A DNA stretch of 64,000 nucleotides from Nicotiana tabacum (GCF_000715075.1 NC_134085.1:154594178-154658177), one strand, 5' to 3'; counted from the first letter of the stretch, positions 9,465-22,769 are shown. Program-made: numbers and translations. Notes: a model not told the origin generated them from the sequence alone.

Positions 9465-10060
9465 AACGTTGTGAAAATGTATCTCGAACCGCGTTACAAT
9501 CAATGTACCTGTGGTCGTCGACACACTTTGACTCCGTTGAGATTTAGATTTGGGTCACATCAATGTGCACCCAAGTTTAAGGAAATTAAATTATTAAAGG
9601 CGCGCCTAAAGCGACTAGCGTATTTATTTTGGGTAGGACCGTGAAATTTTACTAAACGGTCCATCCCGAAGTCTAAACAATTTTTAAAGCAAATATTTAC
9701 TGAGGGCCCCGCAATTTGTATTTTATTTGTCGAGGCTCATCTCATTCTTATTTTTTTTAAAAATGAAATTGCAACATCATGGACACGCATCTCGAACCAC
9801 GTCACAATCAATGTACCCGTGATTAGAAACACATTTCGACTCCGTTGAGAATTGGATTTGGGTCACATAAATGTGCACCCGAGTTTAAGAAGGTAAAATT
9901 TATTAAGGCGCGTCCTAAAGAGTCTAACGTATTGTTATTTTGGGAAGAGGCCGTGAAGGTTCATTAAACGGCCAAATCCAAAGTCTAGTCAATGGTTATG
10001 TATTTTATTGAGGGCCCCGGCGGTTTGTGATTTATTTGGCGAGGCTCGTCTCATTTTTAT
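9465..10060 (-). repeat. Two-copy 0.3-kb tandem duplication inside the element 1 LTR
   Basis: 9465-9757 and 9765-10060 share a series of words in order (CAATCAATGTACC, GACTCCGTTGAGA, TTTGGGTCACAT, AATGTGCACCC, GAGGGCCCC, GAGGCTC). They are diverged, so the duplication is old. Element 2 LTRs show a shorter related repeat at 21890-22040 (two copies of GGTACGGTTCCC). Confidence 0.8.
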
Positions 10061-10894
10061 TTTAAAAGGATAAACCTATAGCGACTACATTTTCTATTAA
10101 GTTCGTCTCTAAAATAAAAGAAAAATCTCCTAATTATTTACATGCTGAAAAACGCAACTTATTAGTTATTAAGTTACGGCTTATGTGAACGGAAAATTGC
10201 GATCGCGTTTGTATAAGGAAAAACTGCTTTCATTCCACATTTTATTATTTGCTAGAACATGAGATAAATACACAATAATATCAAAGCCGATTAACTATTC
10301 TTCAAATAATTTAAACTAGCATTATTAGATGAAGAAATCATACATATGCAACCTCATTACTCATTAATTAATCGACTACATTTTTATACGAAGAGAGGAA
10401 AATTAATATTCAAACACAGATCCAAACAAAAGAATTCAACAGGAACAGGAGCCTGATTAATATTTCATTTTTCGCTTCAAGCCAAGAGTGTACAAATGTG
10501 TACCTGGAAACAGCAGTACAAGAACAAAGAAGTAGGAGTCAGCAACAGTAATAACGCAGCAACAGCAGGTTCCGCAACACCGCAAAACCAGTAACAACCA
10601 GTAGAATAACCCAGTGATAGATTGTAAACTCAGCAGTGAAAAAAGTACAATCGCAGTCAAAGCAGAAGAGAGAAAAGACACGAGATGCAGTAGCTTCGGA
10701 TTTTTGAATAACACTCGAAGAAAAGCAAACAGAAATTATTCGAGTGAAGTTCAAATTGGATTTCTCTTTTACTCTCACAAACTCTCTCAAGTATCTCTTA
10801 ATATTCAAGTTCTAAAAATTCTCTTCTTTTTTCTCTCCCAAAAAAATCCTCTCAAGGTTCAAGTTCTAGTCCCTTAATGTCAAGAATAGTCCTC

Positions 10895-10902
10895 TATATA
10901 TA
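10895..10902 (-). promoter_or_regulatory. TATA box of the element 1 LTR promoter
   Basis: Minus strand GCTATATATAGAGG. Element 2 LTRs have CTATATATAGAACC in the matching place, and both are followed downstream by TTTTTTGGGAGAGA-like sequence. This conservation makes it the best core-promoter candidate of these LTRs. Confidence 0.6.
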
Positions 10903-13429
10903 GCAAGACAAGTCTTCAATTCCCAACCCCAAAATTATTCCCCCAATGGCATGCTTTGTCCCACTACATAATGTTTTCTTTATTTTAAACTTTGTCCCCC
11001 ATGCCTACATTAAATAAATACCACATTCCCAACCCATTACCATATGTCCCCCATGCCTATATTAAAAAAATACAAGATTCCTCCCCATTATGTTTTGTCT
11101 TGTTCCCCATTATATTAAACAAGTACATCAAAAACCCCACCCCATTATATTTGTCCCCCATGCTTAACATAAAGAATCAAAATAATGTTCAATTACCAAA
11201 CTACCCCTCCGACCTTATTGCAATTACAAATCTACCCCCGAATGCAATGCAATTTACCAAATTACCCTTCTGCTCTAAACAATCAATTAATCATAACTCA
11301 ACCAAAATATAGTCAAGATGACCAATTTCTCAACAATCTTCAACAACAATTTACATGAACATGATGAACAACACAAACTCCAAATTAATGGAAATAAATC
11401 AACCATATCGGGAACCAATCCTGGTTAATTTAGACCATTAATGGATGAACAAAGAGACAATAATACAAACAACAATATGCATGATTCAAATTAAACTAAC
11501 AAATCAAAGACAAACATAAACTCACATTAAATCACTGGATTTAAACATGAACTTCAAACAAAGATGAACATGAATTAAATCTATTTTTAGCAACAAACAT
11601 GACGGATTCTAACGATTCAAACAATATTAATATTTTCTGGAAAATACATAGCACATGAGACAAATTGAAGAGATAATTAATTAAATTCCAATTTGAATCT
11701 AACAAACATTAAACTAACAAATATTCACTTAAACAATAATACAAACATGAAATAAATAACTAATTAATCTTTTATTTAAAATCTGAAAAATTAATTTAAC
11801 AAACAACACATGAACATGAACAAAACCAAAATAAAACGATAAGCAAAACAAACATTTGCCGATTTTAGATTCGAAAATATCAAAACAAAATACGAACAAA
11901 CATAAAACTCAAAAATCACTAACCAGATTGAAATGAAATATGTACGGACTGTTTTGTCGACCCAAACTTAGAACAAATGACGATGAAAACAAACTGTCCG
12001 GAAACGAGTATAGCACCAAGATAATTTGTCGCCGAAGACGACCACGAACGGATGACTAAAGAAGATGGCCGCCTGTCACAAGAAGATGGACTGTGAATCA
12101 GCTGGGGCGTGTATGGTCACGTGAAGAAACTGGCGCGAGCAGCAGTGATGGGTTTGTTTGGCGTCGAACTGGACGACGAGCGGCTGCGGCAACGACTGCC
12201 ATGGTAGAAGGTGAAGCAGCGTCAACGACGCACTGGGGAACGGACTGGACGACGAGCCTCAACGAAAGCAGAAACATCAGCTGCACGAGTTGTTTGCTTA
12301 GGCTTATGCTTAAGCAGTAGCAGCTGCGGCGAAGAAAACTGCAGCGAACAACAATGGCGGAACAGGCAGCAGCTATGGTCATCGACTCAAGGGCATCGTT
12401 GAGGCAGAAGATGCAGTCGAAGCAACTGAAAAGGGGTTGACGAGGACGAAGAAGATGCAGCTGTAGCGACCATGATAATGGTCGTTCGTCCGTGCGAAGG
12501 GGCTGTGTAGTTCGGTGGTGTTTGGACGGAAAGCTGGGCCGCTAGGTCGTGGGGGTGATGAGGGTGGTATGGGTGAGCGAAGAAGAAGGTAAAGGGGCAG
12601 CCATGGAAAGCAGCCATGGATGGGGTGTTTTTGGAGTTTGGAGGAGATGAAAGTAAGGAAGGGGGCGGATGTTTGGTTTAGGGTTTTTTTTTGTTTTTGT
12701 TATTTTTGTTTTGTTCTTGTGTTTGGACAAAAAAAAATGAAGAATGGGGTTGGGTATTGGGTTAATGGGGCGGACCGGGTCGACCCGGTCTGAAGTGGAC
12801 TGGGTCACGGAGAAGATTGGGCAATTTTTTTGGGCCTTTGGCTTATAATTGAAGAAGTGGCCCAATCCGATTTTTATTTGTATTTTTGTTATCTTTTCTT
12901 CTTTTATTTTCTAAAACTAAATTATAAGAATACTTAAATTATTATTAAGAACTAAATTAAGTTATAAAAGCGCAAATTAACTACCAATAACAATTAACGC
13001 ACAATTAAGTATTAATTAAGCATAAAATTGTTCATTTGGACATTAAATGCTAAAAATGCAAAAGATGCATATTTTTTGTAATTAATTTTTTTTTTAATTT
13101 TGATAAAACTAACTTAATTACTAACAATTATAGAATTAAATCCTACATGCAAATGCGACATAATTTTTGTATTTTTTATTAATTTAGCAAATAAACAAAC
13201 ACAGACAAATACAAATAATAATCCAAAAATGTCACAAAAATACTCAAAATTGCACACCAAGGAAAATCATTTTATTTTGCATTTTTAGGAGTATTTCTCA
13301 TATAGGGCAAAAATCACGTGCTTACATTGATTTGATACGAATCTCCATAACATACCCTATTTTATGCTTTTTCTTCGAAATCTTAATTTTAGGTCAGCGT
13401 AAAATAATCAAACTCTCAGTTTGCTCACT

Positions 13430-15190
13430 TAAACATTGACGTAGAGTCTGACCATCACGACGAAAATAATAATTTGGTGCCTAGCAATGATGTGCCCCCT
13501 GGTGATCCCAAAGGTGTCCCAGTTGCCGACCCGATCGATGCTAACTCATAGGTGGCCATCAACATCAATTTGCCAACTGATCCCGAAAACAATATTTATA
13601 AAGGACCCCGACCAACAACTCGAGAAGCGGTGGAAGGCGAAGGTGATGGGGTAAGCCTATGACTAATTTTCGAAATGTTATAGGATCAACAAGCGACAAT
13701 TGCGTAGCTATATAATCAAAGCCACGTCCCCAATAGGGTCGAGCCCAAAAGATCTTGGGAAAGCACTCGAAGAGACGAGTAGATTACCGAGATACCGGGT
13801 GAAGTCGAACCTAGGGTAAATCCCGAGGTGATGAAAATGCTCGAAGAGTTGATAAAATAGGTAGAGTCGGGTGAGAAAAAGATTGAGGCTAATGACAAGA
13901 AGGTAGAAACATACAACTCCATGGTCGATCAGATCCTAAGGGCACCCCCGATATTGAAGGGACCGGACTCTAAAAAATTTATCCATAAGTCCTTTCCTCC
14001 GAGCGCGGAACCAAAGCCGATTCCAAAGAGGTTTCTATGCCCGACATCCCCAAATATAACGGTACCATGGATCCAAATGAGCATGTGACCTCCTACATAT
14101 ATACAATCAAAGGGAACAATCTGGAAGACAATGAGATCGAGTCGGTGTTACTAAAGAAGTTTGGGGAGACTTTGTCTATGGGAGCAATAATATGGTATCA
14201 CAACTTGCCCCCAAATTCCATTGATTTGATTACTATGCTTGTGGATGCTTTTGTAAAGGCCCATGCTGAGGCCATCAAGGTGGAGACCAGAAAATCAGAC
14301 CTTTTCAAGGTCAAAGAGAGGGACAACAAGATGCCCAAGGTTCTAGATAGAACGAATGGACCTATCACCAGTTGCAGATGATTGGGTCGTTCCATTCACC
14401 TAGGGGCTCAATCCCTAAAGTTTTGTGGCTTCTCAAAAACTAAAACAAAATTTGGTGGAGTACTTAGCGGTAACCTGGGCCGATGTCCACAACATGTACT
14501 AATCAAAGATCAGGGTCGAGGATGACCATCTCGAGACCCCTTCTAGGTTAGTTTATCCTATCAGGGCCGATGATAGTTCTAAGAGAGCCATTGATCAAGA
14601 TCCAAGACAGATCCGAGATAGGTATCAACCATTCAGCATAGACCAAAAATGAGAAGAGAAGCGATCGAGGGCCCAGTGACCGAGGTCTAATGAGAAATAA
14701 TGGGTTTAGCAGGCCGCTTGGGAGTAGGTAAGCATCGAGATTGTCAGATTACAACTTCAATATGGACGTTACCAACATCGTGTCAGCCATAGGGCACATC
14801 AATGAGAATATCCCTGACCATTGCAGTCCGATCCTACCCAGAGAGATCCTAATTTGACATGGCACTCATGGCCACAAGACCGAAGATTGCCGGCAGTTAA
14901 GAGAAGAAGTTGCCCGATTATTCAACAACGGGAACCTTTGAGAATTCTTGACCGAGCGAGCCAAAAACCACTTTAGAAACAAGGACGCCAACAAACAGGT
15001 AGAACAAGAGGAGCCTCAGCTTGTGGTCAATATGATCATCAGAGGAGTCGACGTTCCACAAGAACCAATGATAAAACGCACTAAAGTATCTATCACAAGT
15101 GAAAAATGCATCGGGACTATGTTCCAAAGGGAGCCATTTCGTTCAACAATGAAGATACAGATGGCATTGTATAGTGTCACAATGATGCAC
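13430..15190 (+). pseudogene. Gag of the host Tat element, degraded
   Basis: Frames broken by stops, but a recognisable Tat-type Gag. The best piece is 14037-14381 (114 aa), with motifs PDIPKYNGTMDPNEHV, IESVLLKKFGETLS, IIWYHNLPPNSID and VKAHAEAIKVETRKSDLF; this is the retrotransposon Gag core. About 14860-15110 holds the zinc-knuckle region and tail (HGTHGHKTEDC, ARLFNNGNL, RAKNHFRNKDANKQVEQEEPQ). A stop replaces the start of the knuckle, so the first Cys pair is lost. The leader at 13327-13430 has no ORF. Confidence 0.8.
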
Positions 15191-15789
15191 TGGTAATATA
15201 TATACTTCTCAATAAGTCTCGAGTTAAACGTGTGATAATTGATCCTGGTAGCTCGACCAACATCATCAGATCAAGGGTCGTAGAACAATTGGGTTACATG
15301 ACCAAATCGTGCCAATAGTCTGGGTAATAAACGGATTTAACATGGCATATGATACCACTAAATGAGAGATGACCTTGTCAGTAACACTGCGGGACAATCC
15401 AAGAAATAAAGTTCTACGCGATCGAGAGGGACATGAGGTATAATGCTCTATTCGGAAGGACATGGGTTCACAAAATGAGGGCGGTGCCCTCGACCTTGCA
15501 CCAGGCGTTGAAATTTCCCACACTGAGGGGAGTCAAAATGATCTACGGAGAACAGCCGGTAGCAAAGGAGATGTTTTTTGTCGATGAGATAGCCCCGGTG
15601 CCCACAATTTCGACATCAAGGAATGCAAAATCGACCAAAAAGGAAAAGATTAAATAGCAATCACCGATACTGGCCTTGGCCACACTGGAGAAATGGGATA
15701 AATGAGGAGCAAACGAGGAGGATGATTGAGGCATCCTGAGATCCTTCATAGCTCCTGATAACACTAATGCCACCAAATCGACGGTTGAG
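15190..15789 (+). pseudogene. Protease region of the host Tat element, degraded
   Basis: Aspartic protease signature IDPGSSTNIIRSRVVEQLG near 15238-15295 (D-x-G-S active-site type). It is followed, in another frame, by MRYNALFGRTWVHKMRAVPS and LHQALKFPT (15433-15520), the conserved end of the Tat protease fold. The frame is broken at least twice. The hAT transposon at 15790 interrupts the linker between protease and RT: the sequence reads straight across from ...STVE on the left to ELEKVLL on the right. Confidence 0.8.
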
Positions 15790-17111
15790 TAGGGGTGGGC
15801 ATCGGTCAGTTCAGTTCGGTTATGAATATTATCGATTTTGCCTATCGGTTATCGATTTACAAATATCATAACCCGATAACCAAACTGATAAGATATTGGT
15901 TATCGATCATTATCGGTTCGGTTATTGGTTTACCCGATAAGATAAAATAACTAAAATATTTTCGCAATGTATAAAACTGTTTTGCAATGCATAAAACAGT
16001 TTCGGCATAAAATTGTTTTGCTAAAACAGTTTTATAAGATTTTAAGAACATTTTTGCTAAAAATTATTTTTGCTAAAACTCTTTTCAAAACTATTCTATT
16101 TCACAAGAATTTAAATTTACTGCAACATCCAATAAAATAAACACTAACCAAAGTTTCTATCTATCATTCTTCAAACAAAAAATATAAACAAAAATTGCAA
16201 TATCAGTCAGTGACGAAAAATAGAATATCAGTCATATTTTCACTTCGACACATTCTGCAAATACAAAGGATCTAAATGAATAACAAATACAAGTGTCAGC
16301 CACAATGCACATGTTTGTGATGCAATTTTTGTAAATGTCAAAAGAAAAAGTGAGAAGTTGAGTCACTACCCTTCGACTGCTTTGAAGACTGAACAACTTC
16401 ATAAAATAGTTATGAAATACAAATTTTATAATAACTGAAACAAGATAACTTTGTAATAGCTCAACAATTAAAGCACACGACAAATCTCACTTCATCTTTC
16501 AAACAAACTAAGAAAAATCCAGAGCCAGAATGCTTTCAAACAAACTAAGAAAAAGATAAAGATGAAGCAACTAAAAACTTACACGAAGAATCAAGATGAA
16601 GCTAAAGAATGTGGCTGAGAAATGTGACTGAAGAGTGAAGTGAAGATGCGATTGAAAAATTAGATGGATCTGAGAAATGAAGTGAAGATGCGACTAAAGA
16701 GTGAAAGAAAGAAGCTGAGAAATGCGACAGACGTCGGCCTGAGTCTTGACGGGCTAACTGGTGAGGGCGTGATGCGACTGATGCCGGCTTGAGTCTTCAC
16801 GGGCTGACTAGTGAGGTTCGTGAGGCGGAGAAACTGTGAAAGAATAGGGAAATCAAAGAGTGAACTATGAATTATGAAACCCTAGTATGTATATACTTAG
16901 GGGTAAACTAGTAAATTAGTTAATCCTTATTGGGTTATCGGTTTTACCCAATAACAGAATTGCCAAATCGAGCCCGAACCGATAACCCAATAAAAAAAAA
17001 TTTTAACTGTCACTGAACCGTTAACCTAATAACCCAATACCGATAACCCAATATCTAATTAACGGTTCGGGTTATCGGTTTACCCGAGATATGCCCACCC
17101 CTATGGTTGAG
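15782..17111. mobile_element. Non-autonomous hAT transposon (15790-17103) with 8-bp target-site duplication
   Basis: Terminal inverted repeats TAGGGGTGGGCAT (left) and ATGCCCACCCCTA (right) bound a 1,314-bp element. Flanks CGGTTGAG (15782-15789) and TGGTTGAG (17104-17111) form an 8-bp duplication with one mismatch, diagnostic of the hAT superfamily. The subterminal parts are rich in GGTTATCGGTTT-like motifs in both orientations (15810-15930 and 16930-17090). The middle is AT-rich with no transposase ORF, so a transposase from elsewhere would have mobilised it. Confidence 0.9.
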
Positions 17112-18318
17112 GAGTTAGAGAAAGTCCTTTTAATCGAGCACCTACCAGATTGAAAGGTATACTTGGACATGGAGTTAACCCCCAAGCTCAAGAAAAAACT
17201 TATTGATTTTCTTAAAGCTAACGTTGATTGTTTCACTTGGTCCCATCTTGACATGACATGGATCCCATTGAAGGTAACCACTCATAAGCTGAGTTTGGAC
17301 CCGAAGTTCCATCCAATTAAGCAGAAGAGGAGGCCACAGCACGAGATCAAACACGTGGTCATCAAGGATGAGGTATCAAAACTTCTAAAAATAGGATCCA
17401 TCCGAGTAGTTAAATACCCCGATTAGTTAGCTAACGTAGCGGTAGTACCTAAAAAGGGAAATAAATTAAGGACGTATGTAGATTATAAAGACCTAAACAA
17501 AGCATGCTCTAAAAATTCTTTCCTTTTGTCTAACATTGATCAAATGATCGACGCAACGGCCAGGCACGAGAAACTCAGGTTTCTCGATGCCTACTTTGTG
17601 TACAACCAAATTCGGATGGACCCGGATGATCAAGAATAGACTTCTTTCATTACCAAATTTGGCACCTACTGCTATAATGTGATGCCATTTAGGTTAAAGA
17701 ACACTGGTGCCACCTACCAATGCCTAGAAAATTGGATGTTCGAGGAACAAATAGGGAAATCAATGGAAGTTTATATTGACGACATGTTGGTCAAGTCCTT
17801 GCGAGCAAAGGACCATTTGAAACATTTGTAGGAAACCTTCGACATACTAAGGAAATACAACATGAAGCTAAACCTGGAGAAGTGCGCATTCGGGGTTGGT
17901 TCGGGCAAATTTCTCGGTTTTATGGTATCCAATCGGGGCATAGACATCAACCCCGACAAAATAAAGTCCATAGAGGACATCACCATAGTAGACAATGCCA
18001 GGACAGTTCAAAGACTGACCTGGCGCATAGACTCATTGATCTGGTTCATCTTGAGGTCCTCAAACAAGAGCCACTAATTTTTATCACTATTGAAGAAGAA
18101 GAAGAATTTTTCCTAACTTTGGAATGCCAGCAAGCTTTGGAAGAAATCAAACAGTACCTATCGAGCCCCCCTCTGCTATACACTCCGAAGGCAGATGGAC
18201 ATTTGTACCTCTACTTGGCAGTTTTTGAAGTGGCGGTAAGTGGTGTCTTGATCCGAGAGGAAGAGGGTACGCAATTTCCTATTTACTATGTTAGTAGAAC
18301 TCTAGGTGATGCCGAATT
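17104..18318 (+). pseudogene. RT and start of RNase H of the host Tat element, interrupted by element 2
   Basis: Begins with the pre-RT linker (TPKLKKKLIDFLKANVDCFTW, read as a run of motifs). RT follows: LANVAVVPKKGNKLR, VDYKDLNKAC, FLDAYFVYNQIRM, FGTYCYNVMPF and the catalytic box YIDD at 17773-17784, which is intact, then FLGFMVSNRGIDINPDKIK. RNase H begins near 18170 (YTPKADGHLYLYLAV, GVLIREEEGTQ, PIYYVSRTLGDAE). Stops at 17424-17426, 17636-17638 and 17829-17831, plus frameshifts, make it non-functional. The RNase H frame breaks at GDAE where element 2 inserted and resumes at 41139 with SMHPRLEKLALAL. Confidence 0.88.
18314..18318 (+). other. Target-site duplication of element 2, left copy
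   Basis: GAATT before the LTR start at 18319; GAATC (41139-41143) follows the right LTR. One mismatch. The right copy restores the host RNase H reading (GAA TCA), so the left copy probably mutated. Confidence 0.75.
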
Positions 18319-21300
18319 TGTGAGCACGTGATTTTTACCTGACCCAAAATACTCTTACAGAATCACAAAATATATTTTTTTAGGTCATTTAAATTTTATA
18401 GAATTTTTAGGAATATTTGTTCAAGTGTTTGCATTTTCGCATCCTTAAAAAACATCAAAAATACACCAAAAAATATCAAATTTAATGCATTACATATTAG
18501 GTTTTATGGTCGTATTTTAGGATTAATTTGGTTAATTAATTGTTATTAAAATAAAAATTACAAATATGGTTCATTTTAGCTCTTAACATTAGATGAGTAA
18601 TTTTCTCTTCGGTAGCTTAGGGTTAATCAATTTTGTAAGTATTACAAAAAAGATAATCAGTTTGATTTTATAATTTAGGATTAAATTTAGGGTTTAATAA
18701 ATTTAGTTAGGGTTTTATTAAAGAAAAAAAAAAGAAAGAAAGGAAAGAAAGAAAAGTAAAACAAAAGGATGGTCTTGATTTGGACCACCGCAAAAGACTA
18801 AATTCAATGGCCCAAAATCCCTTTTAACCCAATTCTGCCCAAGCCCAACCTCCCTGCCTGGTCCAGCACCCCTCATTAACCAAACGACGTCGTTTTATTT
18901 ACCTAAATCCCAACCGTTGATCTCCTTTGATCAAATGATTGAGAACTCACCACCCACCCGCTATATAACTGTCCTAACACACCCCAACCCCCTCAAACCC
19001 CTCCCCTCATTCTGTCTCCCTCCCAAAAACTAGAAACCATAGCCGCCCCAAAACGCTCCCACCATATTAGTCGGCGGCCACCACTCAACCATGTCCAAAC
19101 AACCCTAAAATTCATGTTCTACACTCCCCTCGCACTCCTAAGCCTCGATCCCATATCAATTTCCCCAAAAGCTCCGCCAAATCCGGCCAATTTCAGATCT
19201 GGTGACATGCAAAAAAAAAAAAGTCTCATGCCTTCAAATTTCCAAAGACGATTTGGCCCGAAACTGGTGTTAATTGTTTGTTCTCAACAAGATTATTTGA
19301 TTAACACTTATTTTGGTATAAATCGGAGAAGGCCGGAGGTTCGCCTGAGCCAACTGCCCGTCCACCTAGTATAGGTATCTCTACTCCTCTTTTCCTCTTT
19401 CTGTTTCCTTGTTTCTTTTTCTTCTTCTTTCCCTTTCTTTTCTTCTCTCCTTCTTTACTCTGTTTTCTTTTATTTTCCTTTTCTTTTGATCGAAAAATAA
19501 AAAAGTTTAGGTAGCCATAATCTATAGATTGTTAGGTTTTTCTCATGCTTAGTCAGTAGGTTTTAGGGTTTATTAATCTATGTATTTTCGCTTCAGGATC
19601 ATCTTGCCAGTTGTTCGATTAGGTTGTTAATTTGGTTTAATTCATGCCTAATTTAGCTTAATTCTTAAATTTGTTTAGTTTAATGTTAATCAATGTTTAG
19701 CTACTTTGTTGTGTGAATTATTTGGTTAGTATGCATAATCGACTAATTAGGGTGGTTTAATTAATTAGTGTACATCATTCAGTGTTTGTGTTTTTAAACG
19801 TTTCAGCATTAATTGAAATCTATGGGGGGGGGGGTTAAAGAAATCAAACAGTAACGTAAGGGGTAATTTTGAGGATTGGACAAATAGAAATTCAGATAAA
19901 GCTATTTAAGAAGCTTCTAGAATATGGGCAGCTGGCCCTATTTGGCCAGTACAAAATACTGGAACCAATTAGGGGTTGCCAGCTGTCCAAATTCTGTTAA
20001 AAGATGATTTTATGGCTGAAGAGAATAATTCCCTTAACCTTTTCAGCACATGACATTCTTTATAGCTATATATAGAACCTTCCTTCACTCATTTTTTGGG
20101 AGAGATTTCAGAACCCTAAAACACTCCTAAAGGTTCAACACTGTTTCATTAGAGCTGATCCTCTTTTCCTTAGATTTGAACAAAATTTTAAGCATTTCTT
20201 TGGGATTTCTGGCTTCTACAAGTCGAAAATGGATTAAGTTTGAGGTTGTGGTTGGTTGTTTCTTGCTGCTTGCTTTCTACTGATTTCTTGCTGAAAATCC
20301 ATCTCTTTGATGTTGAATTTTTGCATATATTTAGAACTTTTGGAGAAGTTCTTAAGCAGCTAGGTACGTACCTTACCTTGTGCTAAAGTTTCTATAAATC
20401 TGACTTAACATGAATGCAAGAAATTTTGTTTGAATGATAGGTTGTTGTGATGTAATTCATCTTCATAAGTGCAATAACATTTGAGTTTTCTTGACCATGT
20501 AAATCTCCGTTAATTTAGTGTTTCTTATGCTATAAAGACCCGTTTCTTGTGTGTTAAATGCAATATTTGTTATCTATTGGAATTGGGTTATATATACTGT
20601 TTCACTTGTTCATTATTGTCTAATATTCTTGTTTTGTTGGTTGAGTTTGTGTAATAATACAGTAGTCAATATGTGTGTAGCCATGCTCTTGGTGGATCTG
20701 ATCTTGACATGGTCAGATCCATGTGAGTTCGAAGCTGAAATAGAATTTTACTCATGTATGAAAAAGCTGGCAGCCTTATGAAAGACTATGGCCCAAATTT
20801 TCAATATTAGACACTAGGATATTTGGTTTTGATAGTTTAGATTGAGTCTGTTTAATATTTCATAGGTTGAATCGTGTTCGTTCTTTTGATTAATCATTAA
20901 TTGTTCATCAATGGTTCAAAATCTGTGGTTACTGTTAAATAGATATGGAATTTCTATGTAAACAGATGTGATGTATAAAGATATTGAGAGGTTCAGAATT
21001 GAATGCTTTAAGTAGTTTTATTTTAATGTATTGGACTTACTGGGAAATCCAAGATAGCTGCATAATGATTTAGCCCTTTTCTTTCGTCTGTTTCATTGAA
21101 AAGGCATGTTGAGTATTTTGCTGGCCATGGTGTAAGTCCAAGGCCCAAGTTCATACACTTTCCAAACGGAAAATCATTGTTCAATTGCTGAATGATGTGT
21201 GTATTTGTTATTTTAGGATTCAGCATTGATAAAGTGCTTATGCATGTGATGTTAACATGATTAATCAATGGTTTAAAGTAGTTCAGCATATTCGATTTCA

Positions 21301-22448
21301 AAATTGAGTAATGGTATAGTTATTTGTGTATTAGAAGAGATTGAATTTTAGTAAGGGATCCATGCGGGTCGTCCAGTTTGGACTTTGGATTTCATCTACT
21401 GGAATCCGCCTGGCCCATTAGCTTTGGCTCAGATGAGGCAGCTGGGTTCAAACCAGTCTCCGTGTGACTTGCTTCTGTTTTTCTTTCACTTTCTGGGCTC
21501 AATTTCGGCCCAAGTATCTTCAGCATTTTTCTTAAATTTTTTCTTAATATACTAAATGGATTGTAACATTGAAAGCTTGTCTTTGAAAGTTGTGCCTGGT
21601 ACTGGCCCAATCGAATTTGCCGAGTTGGACCAGGCCTATTTTGCCCCTTTTGTCCTCACTCTTGTGCTCCATTTCAAGCCCAGTGCTTAACAACCAGGTT
21701 TTCTCTTAAAAACTCATGTAGATAACAAATTGGGCCTATTGCTGGCCCATTTCGTCTCAAAATAATTAAAAAGTCTAGTGTATTATCCAACACATGATTA
21801 TAATTAGTAGTTTTGGATTGAACTTTAACTTAGATTAAACACGAACATTCGTAGTTTGCTTTAGGCGCATTATAAGAAAATTATCATAGCTACGGGTACG
21901 GTTCCCGTGACGTAGTTGTGATACACAATTTTCAAATTCGGGGGTACATTTATGTGACCCAGCCACAACAACTAATAATGTTAATAATTTAAACATGTTG
22001 TAAATCGTGGGTACGGTTCCCATAACATGATTCGCAATGTGTATCAAACAAACAAGTGTACGACAATCTTAACTTGTTCCAGAATAATTCCATAAATAAT
22101 TAAAAGTGGTCAAAGGTTAAAAATGCACATAGGTTTTAAATATGTAACTAATTAGATAATTAGGCCAATAATAGTAGTTGAGCGATCGTGCTAAAACCAC
22201 GAAACCCAGGAATGCCTAACACCTTCCCCCAGGTTAACAGAATTTTTTACCTGAATTTATGTGTTCGCAGACCATAAATAGAGTCAAAACTTTTCTCGAT
22301 TCAAGATTTTAAACTGGTGACTTGGGACAACATAATTTATTCCAAGCGGCAACTCTGAATTTTAATAAATAATTCTGTTTCGATTATTGTCATTTTAATT
22401 GGAAAAACTCCCCTATACCCCTTTCAGGGTAGAAAAAAAGGTGTGACA
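18319..22448 (+). repeat. 5' LTR of element 2 (4.1 kb)
   Basis: Starts TGTGAGCACGTGATTTTTACC and ends GGTGTGACA. It aligns along its full length with 37021-41138, with frequent substitutions and indels. It includes TATA-like sequences at 18962 and 20067, and a G run of 11 at 19824-19834. No credible gene; small ORFs (for example 19114-19374, 20551-20781) are LTR sequence. Confidence 0.93.
20067..20074 (+). promoter_or_regulatory. TATA box of the element 2 LTR promoter (5' copy)
   Basis: GCTATATATAGAACC, followed about 25 bp later by TTTTTTGGGAGAGA. The same arrangement occurs in the 3' LTR (38757-38764), its duplicate (48668-48675) and, in diverged form, in element 1. A second TATATAA at 18962-18968 is less conserved in element 1. 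Confidence 0.6.
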
Positions 22449-22452
22449 GCTC

Positions 22453-22470
22453 TGGCGACTCTACTGGAGA
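22453..22470 (+). other. Primer binding site of element 2
   Basis: TGGCGACTCTACTGGAGA starts 4 nt after the LTR end and differs at two positions from the element 1 site. Type reported as tRNA-Arg for Ogre elements; not verified here. Confidence 0.8.
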
Positions 22471-22769
22471 TCAGAACCCAGAACTTATGGTTTAGGGTTC
22501 AGAATTCGAGCTTAGAATAATTGTTATATTTGGTTTTTATTTATTATCCGATTTTTGTTACACGCTTAGGCCTAATGTGCTAAATATCGCTTTGATATTA
22601 TTTGAACTGTATATAAACTGATACGAAACCTTTCTCTTCTAATCTTCTGGGAAGTGCACACTGGCGTGACTTCTTTTCTGTTAGTGTCATACCCTAATTT
22701 AGAACGAGGTTCGGACAAGTTACAAAGCCGGATGATATTTTGGTTCCCGATACGTACCCCCCCCCCCCC

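Larger units (their letters stand above)
1..13326 (-). mobile_element. Element 1: Ogre-type Ty3/gypsy retrotransposon, internally deleted, 3' LTR cut by window edge
   Basis: The element reads right to left. The same sequence starts both LTRs (TGTAAGC at 13326 and at 256, minus strand), and the first 250 bases or so of LTR can be aligned between the two. Next to the right LTR is a primer binding site; next to the left LTR is a polypurine tract. The 8.8-kb internal part holds an intact gag, remnants of the pol spacer and integrase C-terminus, tandem repeats, and four copies of a conserved hairpin. LTR ends, leader and 3' UTR match element 2 (18319-41138) in order, so the two belong to the same Ogre-like group of the Tat clade. 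ORF1, protease, RT and RNase H are absent, so movement would need enzymes from another element. It probably inserted into the leader of the host Tat element that resumes at 13327; the left flank needed to prove this lies outside the window. Confidence 0.9.
9095..13326 (-). repeat. 5' LTR of element 1 (4.2 kb)
   Basis: Bounded by TGTAAGC at 13326 and GGTGTGACA at 9103-9095 (minus strand). These are the same termini as the element 2 LTRs. Length is 4,232 bp, typical of Ogre-type LTRs. It contains a TATA box near 10895, a GC-rich stretch at 12060-12640 and an internal 300-bp duplication at 9465-10060. Short ORFs in it (for example around 12100-12860) lie in compositionally biased LTR sequence and I do not treat them as genes. 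Confidence 0.9.

Noticed and set aside
12093..12865. GC-rich ORFs on both strands in the element 1 LTR
   Set aside because: They lie in the LTR, overlap on both strands, and show no domain or conservation with element 2.
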